From assembly GCF_037081675.1 (NCBI RefSeq), contig NZ_JAZAQL010000004.1, positions 334,158-398,157 of the forward strand: a stretch of DNA of 64,000 nucleotides, read 5' to 3'. Origin of the DNA: Halorubellus litoreus. GTDB taxonomy: Archaea; Halobacteriota; Halobacteria; Halobacteriales; Natrialbaceae. Under the pieces are notes generated by a model. It was not told the origin of the DNA, made no database searches, and saw nothing but the letters and a program-made list of their open reading frames with translations. A program made the position numbers and the translations under genes. Positions 42,687 through 51,768 of the stretch are shown one piece after another; position 1 is the stretch's first letter; every line of letters begins with the position of its first letter.

Positions 42687-43869
42687 CAACACACAGTCGC
42701 GATATATCGCTGCTTCCCGCCTTTTCGGAAACGAGCGGGGACCCGATGGAAGCGGGGTAGTCATCGACGAGTTTCGAGGCCATCCACCCGCCGTTCAGGC
42801 CGGGGATACAGCGGAAGCCACCATTTCTGCAGTAGCTAGTGGACATCTCGACGACGTCGTCGTCGAAGCGCTGGGAGATGATCTCGACAACGTCGGGATA
42901 AAGAAGCCAACAGAGCGGGTGTTCGCTGGCAGCGCACACGAGGACTGAATCGCGCAACCCGAGCTAGCTGCGTGGGACGACGTTCAGAGACGGACGAAGT
43001 ACAACTGGAGCAAGAGACTCGACACCGACTAGTCGATTGAGGAGGTCGTTTCGAATGATAAACAAAGAGGTAGGAAATAGGAATAGTAAGAATGATGAAT
43101 AGAAGGCCCTGCGGAAACGTTCGGGAATCGCCCGTTCAGGTCGGCATTCTCGGCCGGGCGTGGATGCCGGCGCTCGCCCAGGAGTCTCTCGAACACACGA
43201 ACGGCTTCGAGTATTCGATCCCGAGTTCCAAGCGGTAGCCGAAAGACGTAAACGCGAGTGACGAAACCGCAGCGTTCAGCCCCCGGAACCGATGGAAGAA
43301 CCAAGCGGAGTTCCATGATGGTATCAAAAAGGAGGGTAGGGCCGCGCGACACGCTGCTCTCCGTCAAACTCCCAGAGCAACGCGGACAGGACGTGATTAT
43401 TGGGCGCGAACACCGAAGACAGTGCCCGCCTTCTCTCCTGGTTCGAAGAGTACACGACGCCAAACACGCGAAGAATGGAGAACATATGACTATACTATGT
43501 TATTGACATGATTTGGTTGTGGTGATGGGTCGAGCACCGCATTTTCAGACGTCGACCGTCACGGAGTTGGCGACCCGTGCTGGCCTCGCGCTCGTACCGT
43601 TGCCGGCGGATTCGTTCGAGGGGGCTCTTGTCCGTCCCGTTCGTCGCGGATTCGAGCGATACCAGTGAGGTCGTCGGAGACGAGTGGCGACCCCGGAGAC
43701 GATAGCAGTAGTTCCCCGGCGAGAGACATCCCCATACCGTTGCGTATCCCGCGATCAACCCTCCTGCGAGCGCATGTGACGCTCGCTCGGACACTAGGGA
43801 CACAGGTTCGAACCGAGACGCTGAGCGGCCGGGGTACTATGGTTTCGCGCGTAAAATAGTGGCGGGCAA
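42687..43869. other. 1.2-kb region without convincing genes
   Basis: Short frames on both strands are present, but none shows a family match. One plus-strand frame (about 42752-42946, VVIDEFRGHPPAVQ to FAGSAHED) has acceptable codon use and could be the end of a decayed gene. The 43020-43110 stretch is AT-rich. TAAAATAG near 43853-43860 probably serves the cydA promoter. Confidence 0.45.
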
Positions 43870-45378
43870 ATGCTGGACATCTGGAATCGAGTGGCCACTC
43901 ACTACCTCCTGAGCCATACCGCGAGGCACATGCATCCAGCCACAGCCCTGAGTGCCCTCGACCCGGGATGGCTCGCGTTCCTCTCCCCGGAGGTCGCGAG
44001 CCGCATGCAGTTCGGATGGACGATATCCGTCCACATCATCTTCGCGTCCCTCTCCATCGGCCTCGCACCGTTCATCGTCTACTTCACCTGGAAAGACGTC
44101 CGCACGAACGAACAGCGGTACGAACGATTGCGGTCGTTCTGGGTGAACGTGTTCGCCGCCGGATTCGTGATGGGAACGGTCACCGGCATCCCGATGAGTT
44201 TCCAGTTCGGGACGAACTTCCCGCAGTTCGCCGAGGTCGCCGGTGAACTGATCGGCGGGCCGCTCGCGTTCGAGGCGAAGATGGCGTTCTTCCTGGAGGC
44301 CGTCTTCCTCGGCGTGTTGCTGTACGGCCGCGAGCGCGTCACGGACCGAACGTACGTCCTCTCCTCGGTGCTCGTCGGCGTCGGTGCCTGGCTGTCGGGG
44401 TTCTGGATCCTCGTCGTCAACGCGTGGATGCAGACACCTCGGGGCTACGAGATGGTCACCCGTAACGGGATGGAGGTCGCCAAGCTCACCGACCCCGTCG
44501 CCGCGTTCCTCACCCCGCGGCTGCCGTGGATGTACGTCCACATGATGAACGCGTCGGTGATCTCGGTCGCGCTGCTCGTCGCGGGCGTCTCGGCGTACAT
44601 CGTCTGGAAGAAGCCGGACGCGGACGCCTGGAACTCCGCGCTGAAACTCGCCGTGGTACTGTTGCTCGTCTCGGCGCCGTTCCAGGCGATCCACGGCGAC
44701 GCCTACGCTCGCCACGTCGAGGACACGCAGCCCCAGAAGTTCGCCGCGATGGAAGCGCACTACGAGACCGGGGCGGCGGACCTCCACCTGTTGGCGTTCC
44801 CGACGTCCCTCGACGCGCTCAACGACCCGCGGGCCGAGAACCTGTTCACGGTGAGTCTCCCAGGGATCGGGTCGTTCCTCGCGAGCGGCGGGGACCTCGA
44901 CGCCGAGGTCGTCGGCCTGAACGAGTACGAGGAGAACCCGCCCGTGGCGTTCGTGTTCTGGTCGTTCCGCTTCATGGTCGGCCTCGGATTCCTGTTCATC
45001 GGGCTCGCGCTCTGGGGCGGGTACCTCACGTACCGCGGGCGGTTGACCGACAGTACGCGCTACCTGAAGGCGATGATCGCGGCGTCGCCGTTCGGCTATG
45101 CGGCGTTACTCACCGGCTGGTACGTCACCGAGATCGGCCGCCAGCCGTGGGTCATCCAGGACGAACTCCGGACGAGCGAGGCGGTCTCCTCGACGCTCAC
45201 CGGAACGGAGGCGACCCTGACGCTGGTCGCGTTCGTCGTGCTCTACGTCGGGTTGCTATTGACGGCGCTGTACATCCTGAAGTGGCTGGTCCGGGACGAA
45301 CTCCGGTCACTCGGCGTCAAAGAGTCGAGTGAGGGCCGCTGGCGTGGGCCGCTCCCGTGGGTGACCAGCGATGACTGA
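43870..45378 (+). CDS. cydA: Cytochrome bd oxidase subunit I
   Basis: A 502-residue membrane subunit. MQFGWTISVHIIFASLSIGLAPF carries the His ligand region of haem b595/d at the front. GFVMGTVTGIPMSFQFGTNFP and EAKMAFFLEAVFLGVLLYGRE contain the conserved Glu residues, and WLSGFWILVVNAWMQTP the conserved Trp/Asn region. GWYVTEIGRQPW near 405 is the quinol-site signature. It reduces O2 to water with quinol. The first Met gives a 20-residue extension before MHPATALSALDP (43930), the alternative start. cydB overlaps by 8 bp. Confidence 0.93.
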   Translation: MLDIWNRVATHYLLSHTARHMHPATALSALDPGWLAFLSPEVASRMQFGWTISVHIIFASLSIGLAPFIVYFTWKDVRTNEQRYERLRSFWVNVFAAGFVMGTVTGIPMSFQFGTNFPQFAEVAGELIGGPLAFEAKMAFFLEAVFLGVLLYGRERVTDRTYVLSSVLVGVGAWLSGFWILVVNAWMQTPRGYEMVTRNGMEVAKLTDPVAAFLTPRLPWMYVHMMNASVISVALLVAGVSAYIVWKKPDADAWNSALKLAVVLLLVSAPFQAIHGDAYARHVEDTQPQKFAAMEAHYETGAADLHLLAFPTSLDALNDPRAENLFTVSLPGIGSFLASGGDLDAEVVGLNEYEENPPVAFVFWSFRFMVGLGFLFIGLALWGGYLTYRGRLTDSTRYLKAMIAASPFGYAALLTGWYVTEIGRQPWVIQDELRTSEAVSSTLTGTEATLTLVAFVVLYVGLLLTALYILKWLVRDELRSLGVKESSEGRWRGPLPWVTSDD

Positions 45379-46366
45379 CCCGCTGATCCCCGTCGACGCG
45401 TACCTCGTCGACGCGCTCCCGGAGATCTGGTTCGGCGCCGTGCTGTTCGCGCTGGGGATGTACGTCGTCCTCGACGGGTTCGACTTCGGCATCGGGATGC
45501 TGTACGCGACCCGGACGGACGAACACGAGCGGGAGACGTTCCTCGCGGGGTTCGGGCCGGTCTGGGACGCGAACGAGGTGTGGATCGTCGCGTTCGGCAC
45601 GATGCTGCTGGCGGCGTTCCCGCGCGTGTACTCGCGGCTCCTGGCCGACAACTACTTGCTCGCACTCGGGTTCGTCGTCGCGCTCGTGTTCCGCGGCCTC
45701 GGCCCGGAACTCCGCGAGCAGCGCGAGGACGAGCGCTGGAAGCGCTACACGGACTACGCCTTCGTCGGCGGGAGCGTGCTCGCGCCGCTCCTGTTGGGGA
45801 TGCTCGCCGGCCGGTGGCTGTTCGGCCCGGCGACGCTCCCAGTGGTGTTGACGGGCGTCGGCCTGGTCGCCGTCTCGATAGTCACGGGGGCGGCGTTCCT
45901 CGCGGCGAAGACCGACCCCGGGCTGGCGTCGGAACTGAGTGCCTACGGCGTCGGCGCGACGGTCGCGTACCTCGGCGGCGTGGTCGTCCTGCTGGCGACC
46001 GTGGTCCTGACCGACGCCGGTGGCGCCGCCGACGCGGTGCTCTCGCTGCCCGTCGCTGCAGTCGTCGCGCTCTCCGTCGTCGCCGGACTGGGCGGGAGCG
46101 TGCTGGCCAGACGCGGCCAGTATCGGGCCTGGCTCGCGAGCGCGCTGGCGCTCCCCACGCTGCTGACGATACTGGTCGCACTGTTGCTGTACCCGACGAT
46201 CTATCCGCCGACCGGCCTGCTGGTGAGCGAAGCCGTCGTCTCGCCGCTGGCGTTGAACCTCGTGACCGTCCTCGGGTTCCCGGTCCTGCTGCTGGTGCTG
46301 TGGTACTTCAAGTTCCTCTACGGCGTGTTCAGCGGCCCCATCGAGAGCGAGGGATACGGGGAGTGA
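45371..46366 (+). CDS. cydB: Cytochrome bd oxidase subunit II
   Basis: A 331-residue subunit with about eight membrane segments. The front EIWFGAVLFALGMYVVLDGFDFGIGML is the CydB signature, followed by GPVWDANEVWIVAFGTMLLAAFP. The ATG overlaps the end of cydA by 8 bp, so they are translated together. No small CydX-like or assembly (cydCD) genes lie beside it, as usual in haloarchaea. Confidence 0.93.
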   Translation: MTDPLIPVDAYLVDALPEIWFGAVLFALGMYVVLDGFDFGIGMLYATRTDEHERETFLAGFGPVWDANEVWIVAFGTMLLAAFPRVYSRLLADNYLLALGFVVALVFRGLGPELREQREDERWKRYTDYAFVGGSVLAPLLLGMLAGRWLFGPATLPVVLTGVGLVAVSIVTGAAFLAAKTDPGLASELSAYGVGATVAYLGGVVVLLATVVLTDAGGAADAVLSLPVAAVVALSVVAGLGGSVLARRGQYRAWLASALALPTLLTILVALLLYPTIYPPTGLLVSEAVVSPLALNLVTVLGFPVLLLVLWYFKFLYGVFSGPIESEGYGE

Positions 46367-46486
46367 CCAGCCAGTACCTTGAGTACTTTCCCACTGGTGG
46401 ACGGAACGCTCGACTGAGCAGATGAACTGGATGCCGTAGAGGATCCACCGAATCACAAGTTTTAGCATGCTGATGCGTCAGTTCGA

Positions 46487-47185
46487 GTGCTAGTGAAGGT
46501 GGGAGTGGTTGCGGACATTCACGGCAATCGTCCAGCGCTCGAGGCCGTCACCGAGTCGCTCGCGGCCCACGACGTCGACAGCCTCGTCTGCCTCGGGGAT
46601 ATCGTGGGCGTGCTCGGCGACGCCCAGTACTGTGCGGCGACGATCCGAGACGAAGCCGCGCACGTGGTCCACGGGAATCACGACGCCCGCGTGTTTCCAG
46701 ACCGTGGCTGGCTCCCGACGCGCGACACCGAAGTCGTCGAATACGAGCACATCACCGAGGACCTGACGGCGACCACGTTCGACTGGCTCACCGGGCTCCC
46801 GGAGACGACGACCGCATACGACACCGTCTTCATCGCGCACGCAACGCCAGGCCCAGACGACCCCATCGGGTGGACGCGTGGCAACGCCGGCATCTGGCCG
46901 ACGGACTTCGAACGAGTCGGGCGCGAGCATCTGGATACCTCCCAGATCCTCCTTTTGGGACATACGCACCACCAGCACGCAGCCGAAGTTCCGACTGCGA
47001 GTGGGGAGCCGGGGCTCGTCCTCAACCCTGGCGCCGTGGGCTACCCCCTGCAGCACGAGGACGACGAAACGGGGCGCGCCGACTTCGCGATAGTGGATAC
47101 GGAAACCCGCGAGTTCGGGCTCGGAAGCGTCTCCTACGACTCCACGGCAGTCCTGGAGTTCCTGGAAGCTGCCGGTCTGGAATGA
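46487..47185 (+). CDS. Metallophosphoesterase (YfcE/MJ0936-like)
   Basis: A 232-residue calcineurin-like phosphoesterase. The metal motifs are VVADIHGNRPAL, CLGDIVG, HGNHDARV, IAHATPG and LLGHTHHQH in the correct order, with PGAVGYPLQ near the end. It hydrolyses phosphomonoesters or diesters; the substrate is unknown. GTG 46487 lies about 29 nt after TTTTAGC (46460-46466), consistent with a leaderless start; GTG 46493 is equally possible. Confidence 0.88.
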   Translation: MLVKVGVVADIHGNRPALEAVTESLAAHDVDSLVCLGDIVGVLGDAQYCAATIRDEAAHVVHGNHDARVFPDRGWLPTRDTEVVEYEHITEDLTATTFDWLTGLPETTTAYDTVFIAHATPGPDDPIGWTRGNAGIWPTDFERVGREHLDTSQILLLGHTHHQHAAEVPTASGEPGLVLNPGAVGYPLQHEDDETGRADFAIVDTETREFGLGSVSYDSTAVLEFLEAAGLE

Positions 47186-47303
47186 CATCCGCGAACCGAC
47201 GACTACGTTCGCACGAGGGTCGCTTCGGAGGTAGCGGACGGTTCGAGGGTCCGTGGAACGCCACTCGGTTCGTCCGGGTCGTCGTCGACTGTGAGTCGGT
47301 CGT

Positions 47304-48179
47304 TCAGTCGCGCCCGAACCCGTCTGGAACGGGTTGCTCTACGGGTTCGCTGCCGGTGGTGTCTGTGAGGACGGCGACGAGTTCCGCTTCCGTCACTGGT
47401 CGTGTCGTCGTCGCGAGTCCCGCGTCGCGGGCGACGCGGACTGCGCTCGGTGGGTGGAGGTTCGCGGCCGCCAGGAGCGCGTCGTCGTAGAACACCTCCC
47501 GTGGGGTGCCGCTCCCGGCGACGTTGCCATCGGCCATCACGCAGACGCGGTCGGCGACCTCGGCGGCGAACTCGAGGTCGTGCGTCGACAGGACGACGCT
47601 GATACCGTCCGCGTGAACCCGCTGGATGCGGTCGGCGACCAGCTGGGAGCGCTCGGGGTCGAGTCCGGCGAGTGGTTCGTCGAGGACGACGACGCTGGGT
47701 TCGAGGACGAGTACGCCGGCGAGGCCGACGAGGCGTTTCTCGCCGCCGCTCAGGTAGTGCGGGATGCGGTCCTCGAGGTGCGTCGCGTCGACGGTCGCGA
47801 GCGCCTCGCGAGCGCGCTCCCTGGCTTCGTCGACGGGGACGCCGTGGTTCTGGAGGCCGAACGTCACGTCGTCGAGGACCGTGGGCGCGACGAGTTGCGT
47901 GTCGGCGTCCTGGAAGACGAACCCGACCGCTTCGCGCGCGACCTCCCTGTTGTCTTCGGTGATCGGGGTACCGTCGACGACGAGGTCGCCGTCGTCGGGG
48001 ACGAGCGTGGCGTTCAGGTGTTCCAGCAGCGTCGACTTCCCCGCGCCGTTCCCGCCGACGAGCGCGACGACCTCGTCGGGGTACACCGAGAAGTCGACGT
48101 CGTGCATCCCGACCGTCCCGTCGGGGTAGGTGTGCGCCTCGCACTGGAGGTCGACCAGCGGAGCGTCGGCTCGGGTCAC
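47304..48179 (-). CDS. cbiO: Cobalt/nickel ECF transporter ATPase
   Basis: A 291-residue ABC ATPase. Walker A is VGGNGAGKSTLLEHL, the Q-loop VFQDADTQLV, the signature LSGGEKRLVGLAG, Walker B VVVLDEPLAGLDP and the switch STHDLEF. The last 60 residues (about 230-291) are an extra tail after the ABC core. The GTG (48177-48179) overlaps the stop of the membrane component, so the start is well set. Last gene of a four-gene metal-uptake operon on the minus strand. Confidence 0.92.
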   Translation of the reverse strand: MTRADAPLVDLQCEAHTYPDGTVGMHDVDFSVYPDEVVALVGGNGAGKSTLLEHLNATLVPDDGDLVVDGTPITEDNREVAREAVGFVFQDADTQLVAPTVLDDVTFGLQNHGVPVDEARERAREALATVDATHLEDRIPHYLSGGEKRLVGLAGVLVLEPSVVVLDEPLAGLDPERSQLVADRIQRVHADGISVVLSTHDLEFAAEVADRVCVMADGNVAGSGTPREVFYDDALLAAANLHPPSAVRVARDAGLATTTRPVTEAELVAVLTDTTGSEPVEQPVPDGFGRD

Positions 48180-48988
48180 AGTCCCGCCCCGTAGACCGCG
48201 AGCGCGGCGTAGCCGACGACCGCGGCGTACGACCCGGCTACGACGAGCAGTTCGTGGCGTGGTGGTCGCGAGACGTCGCCGTACAGCGTGATGTCGCCGT
48301 CGTAGCCGCGGGCTTCCATGGACTTGACGAGGCGTTCGGACTGCTCGATTGCGGACAGCATCGTCATGCCGAGAATTCTGGCGTACAGGCGCTTGTTCGA
48401 CCAGAACTCCGAGAAGTTCGCGCCGCGGGCGAGCGCGGCTTTCACGAGGTCCTCGAGCGTCTCGAGCATGACGAACGTGAACCGGTAGGTCAGGAGCGCG
48501 ATCTGGTCGATGGGGCGGGGGAGCAGTCGGCCGAGCAGGTACGCGACGTCGGTGTACTTCGTGGTCATCGACGCCGTCAGGGCGAACGTGACGACCGTGA
48601 GCGACCGACAGCTGAGTTCGCCGAAGAGGGTGAGGCCCGCCCAGGTGACCGAGAGGTCGCCGAGCGGCGTTCCGAGCGCGCCACCGATCGGGGTTCCCGG
48701 TTCGAGGAACGCCAGCGGGACGGCGACGGAGACGAGGAACAGCGCTGGAAGCGTGTACCAGCCGGCGAGCCGACGGTACGGGAGTCCGGCGAGGCCGTAG
48801 ACGACGAGGACGGTCCCGTAGAGGCCGGCGAGGAGCACGAGGCGGTCGAACACCGTGACGGCGAGGACGAGTGCACCGACGACGCCGACCTTCGTCCAGG
48901 GGTTGACGCGGTGGAGCGGGCCGTCTCGTCGCTCGGCGAACGCGGTGATGAGTCGCGGGTCGGGGACGTGGTTCGAGAGCGTCGTCAC
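48176..48988 (-). CDS. cbiQ: Energy-coupling transmembrane component
   Basis: A 270-residue membrane protein with about five helices. It contains RVNPWTKVGVVGALVLAV near the front and the coupling motif ARGANFSEFW plus MEARGYDGD (Ala-Arg-Gly signatures of ECF T-components). The start is GTG at 48986-48988; earlier starts add a very basic out-of-family stretch. Its coding region overlaps the ATPase gene by 4 bp. Confidence 0.88.
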   Translation of the reverse strand: MTTLSNHVPDPRLITAFAERRDGPLHRVNPWTKVGVVGALVLAVTVFDRLVLLAGLYGTVLVVYGLAGLPYRRLAGWYTLPALFLVSVAVPLAFLEPGTPIGGALGTPLGDLSVTWAGLTLFGELSCRSLTVVTFALTASMTTKYTDVAYLLGRLLPRPIDQIALLTYRFTFVMLETLEDLVKAALARGANFSEFWSNKRLYARILGMTMLSAIEQSERLVKSMEARGYDGDITLYGDVSRPPRHELLVVAGSYAAVVGYAALAVYGAGL

Positions 48989-48990
48989 GG

Positions 48991-49314
48991 TTAGCGAGCG
49001 GGACGTTCTCCGTCCTCGAAGCCGCCGTAGCGGTCGACGTAGACGTACAGTCCGACACCGAGCGCGACCATGACGAGGACGAGCGCGCCGAACTCGAGCA
49101 GCATGCCGCCTTTGCGGATTGGGCCGGCGACGACGATACCGCGGCCGAAGTCGATGATTGCGCCGCCGCCGTCCTGGACGCCGCGTTGGAGTGCTTTCGC
49201 GGAGCGCTTCGCCCACGGGAGGGCGCCGCCGGTCGCGGTGAAGCCCCAGTAGCCGGCCGCGAGGAAGGCCGCGACGAGCGCGGCGAGACCACCGTACTGC
49301 TTCCAGCGCTGCAT
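48991..49314 (-). CDS. cbiN: CbiN/PDGLE-like small membrane subunit
   Basis: A 107-residue protein with two membrane helices (about 8-27 and 74-94) and an outside segment between them. In position and topology it matches the small subunit (CbiN or PDGLE domain) that couples to CbiM in cobalt/nickel importers. The ATG (49312-49314) overlaps the stop of cbiM. Primary sequence is weakly conserved in this family, so the name rests mostly on context. Confidence 0.75.
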   Translation of the reverse strand: MQRWKQYGGLAALVAAFLAAGYWGFTATGGALPWAKRSAKALQRGVQDGGGAIIDFGRGIVVAGPIRKGGMLLEFGALVLVMVALGVGLYVYVDRYGGFEDGERPAR

Positions 49315-49994
49315 CAGGCGGTCACCCCGGTCGGCTCCTCGTGGGTGTCGCGGTCGGCGAGCCCGAGGAGGTCGGGGCGGACGGACGCGAGGAACCGGAC
49401 GATGAAGCCGGTGAGGAGGCCCTCGATGACTGCGACGCCGAGGTTGAGTCCGACGAGGCCGCCGACGGCGATGGTGAGGTCGCCGCGTGGCAGCGCGCTG
49501 CCGTTGACGCCGCTGACGACGATGACCGCGCCCATCAGGACCGCGCCGGCGGAGAGTCCGATGGTGGCGGCGCTGGCGCCGGCGGGGAAGACGTCCCAGT
49601 CCATCCGCAGCAGCGTCCTGAAGGCGTAGTAGGCGACGATGGCTTCGCTCGCGTTGACGAGCGTGTTCGCGCCGAGGAGGCCGACGGCGCCGTGGCCGAG
49701 GGCTGCCGAGAAGATGTTCACGACGAGCGCGATGAGCGCGCCGAGCAGCGGGCCAGCGATGATGCCGACGAGCCCGGTGAGGTTCATGTGGATGCCGCCC
49801 CAGACGGGGATGTTCAGCTGGAAGATCGCGAAGCTCGCTGCGGCGGCGATGCCGGCGAGCGCGATCTGGTGTGTCTCGATACCGCCCTTCCGGATGCGGT
49901 ACACCGCTGCACCGACGATTCCGGCGCCGAGGAGTGTCCAGAGGACCAGTGCCCACAGCGGGAACGAGCCTTCGCCGAGATGAATGTGCGCCAT
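49314..49994 (-). CDS. cbiM: Cobalt/nickel ECF transporter substrate-binding subunit
   Basis: A 226-residue membrane protein. MAHIHLGEG at the N-terminus provides the metal-binding His residues characteristic of CbiM (M-x-H-I). Further conserved parts are FQLNIPVWGGIHMNLTGLVGIIAGP and GANTLVNASEAIVAYYAF. It is the first gene of the cbiMNQO operon. An AT-rich stretch 49995-50040 holds its promoter. No NikR-type palindrome (GTATGA...TCATAC) is visible. Confidence 0.92.
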   Translation of the reverse strand: MAHIHLGEGSFPLWALVLWTLLGAGIVGAAVYRIRKGGIETHQIALAGIAAAASFAIFQLNIPVWGGIHMNLTGLVGIIAGPLLGALIALVVNIFSAALGHGAVGLLGANTLVNASEAIVAYYAFRTLLRMDWDVFPAGASAATIGLSAGAVLMGAVIVVSGVNGSALPRGDLTIAVGGLVGLNLGVAVIEGLLTGFIVRFLASVRPDLLGLADRDTHEEPTGVTA

Positions 49995-50189
49995 ACGTGA
50001 TTAACAAATCTTGACCCGATTATAATAAACTTGCCGTATTAGAGAGTTCAAAATAATAATTTCTGCTTTCCGAACGCCCTGGATTGCTAGAGATGGATTG
50101 CCGGCAGGAACCCCTGCGAGCATCGCGACGACCACCGACCGCGTTGCAGTCCAGAGCCACTTTTGTAGCCGCTATCCCTACTGCGACCA

Positions 50190-51611
50190 ATGGAAGACGA
50201 CGTCACCCACGAAGAACGCGAGCCGGACCGGGCCGAGTGGTATCGCGCGCTCGTCGCGGAGGTGAACGACCTCGTTACGGTCACGGACACCGACGGCACG
50301 ATCACCTACGTCACGCCTGCTGTCGAACGCGTATTGGGCTACGACCCCCAGGTGATGATTGGCCGCCAGGGATACGAGTTCGTCCACCCGGACGACCGGG
50401 ACGAGAACCGCGAAGCGATGGAGACCGTCCTATCGAACCCGTCGGCGTCTACATCCGTCGAAGTCCGGTTCAAACACGCAGACGGCTCCTGGCGGTGGAT
50501 CGAAGCCACGATCCGGAATCGCCTCGACGACGACACGATCGACGGCATCCTCCTCAGTAGCCGAGACGTCACCGAGCGGAAACAGTACGAGGTCGAAGCC
50601 AAGGCACTCACCGACGAGTACGACGCCATCTTGAACAACGTCGAAGACGCCATCTTCCTCATCAACGTCGAACAGGACGGTGCGGACGTCCGGTTCGAGT
50701 TCGAACGACTCAGTCCGTCCTACGAGAAACACACCGATATCACGACCGAAGAGGTACGCGGCCAGACGCCGCGAGAGGTATTCGGCGACGAAGAGGGCGC
50801 CACGCTCGAAGCAAACTATCACCGCTGTATCAATGCTGGCAAGCCGATCTCGTATCAAGAAGAACTACGGGTCACCGAACGGGCGCGCTTCTGGCAGACG
50901 AAGCTCGCGCCGGTGGTGACCGACGGCGACATCACGCGCCTCGTCGGCATCACCCGGAACGTGACCGACCGCGTCGAACGAGAGCGACAGCTCCGACAGC
51001 AGAACGAGCGCCTCGACGAGTTCGCAGGCGTCATCTCGCACGACCTACGGAACCCGCTCACCATCGCACAGGGCCGTGCTGCACTCCTCGCCGAGGAGTC
51101 GGACAGCGATCACCTCGACCCGCTCCGAGAGGCACTCGAGCGGATGGGAGCGATCGTCGAGGACACGTTGATGCTCGCTCGCCAGGGCGACACGATAAGC
51201 GAGACGAAGGCCGTGAGCTTGACGGACATCGTCGGCAAGTGCTGGGCGACGGTCGACACCGAGGACGCGACCATCGAGATCGTCGACGAGATGACCCTCC
51301 AGGGCGACCCGGACCGATTACGACACGTCTTCGAGAACCTGTTCCGGAACGCCATCGAACACGGTGGCGCCGACGTGACCGTTCGCGTCGGCCGGCACGA
51401 CGAACGGGGACTCTACGTCGAGGACGATGGCCCGGGGATTCCCGTCGAGATGCGCGAGGACGTCTTCGAACCGGGGGAGTCGTCCGCGCCCGACGGGACC
51501 GGGTTCGGACTGACGATCGTCAAACGGATCGTGGAAGCCCACGGATGGGAGGTGAGCGTGTCCGACGGAACCGACGGCGGAACCCGGTTCGAGTTCGAGA
51601 CGGCGGAGTAG
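50190..51611 (+). CDS. PAS sensor histidine kinase
   Basis: A 473-residue cytoplasmic sensor. PAS 1 (about 14-130; EWYRALVAEVNDLVTVTDTDG) is followed by a second PAS (about 140-258). The HisKA region has SHDLRNPLTIAQGRAALL (H near 285), the N-box ENLFRNAIEHGGADV, and ATP-binding parts DDGPGIPVE and GTGFGLTIVKR. No membrane helices, so it senses an internal signal. It is the intact relative of the decayed gene at 21651, and both have ACCAATGG at the start. No response regulator gene lies beside it. Confidence 0.9.
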   Translation: MEDDVTHEEREPDRAEWYRALVAEVNDLVTVTDTDGTITYVTPAVERVLGYDPQVMIGRQGYEFVHPDDRDENREAMETVLSNPSASTSVEVRFKHADGSWRWIEATIRNRLDDDTIDGILLSSRDVTERKQYEVEAKALTDEYDAILNNVEDAIFLINVEQDGADVRFEFERLSPSYEKHTDITTEEVRGQTPREVFGDEEGATLEANYHRCINAGKPISYQEELRVTERARFWQTKLAPVVTDGDITRLVGITRNVTDRVERERQLRQQNERLDEFAGVISHDLRNPLTIAQGRAALLAEESDSDHLDPLREALERMGAIVEDTLMLARQGDTISETKAVSLTDIVGKCWATVDTEDATIEIVDEMTLQGDPDRLRHVFENLFRNAIEHGGADVTVRVGRHDERGLYVEDDGPGIPVEMREDVFEPGESSAPDGTGFGLTIVKRIVEAHGWEVSVSDGTDGGTRFEFETAE

Positions 51612-51768
51612 GGAGAATGCGGCTCGTTACTGGGGACTGTGCGGATCGGACGAGACGGGTGCTGACACGAGCGTTGTATCCGCTTTTGCATCCACGTTAC
51701 CTCCACTTCCAGATGTAAACGATGCGTAATTATAACCGTCTGGCTCCCCTCTTTCTATTGAATCACGC

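Noticed and set aside
42752..42946. Small plus-strand gene behind the aldehyde dehydrogenase
   Set aside because: Fair codon use, but no start with promoter or ribosome-binding site, no family match and a competing frame on the other strand; mentioned only within the spacer entry.
49995..50090. NikR site or metal riboswitch before cbiM
   Set aside because: No GTATGA...TCATAC arrangement and no conserved riboswitch-like structure could be seen; only AT-rich promoter DNA.
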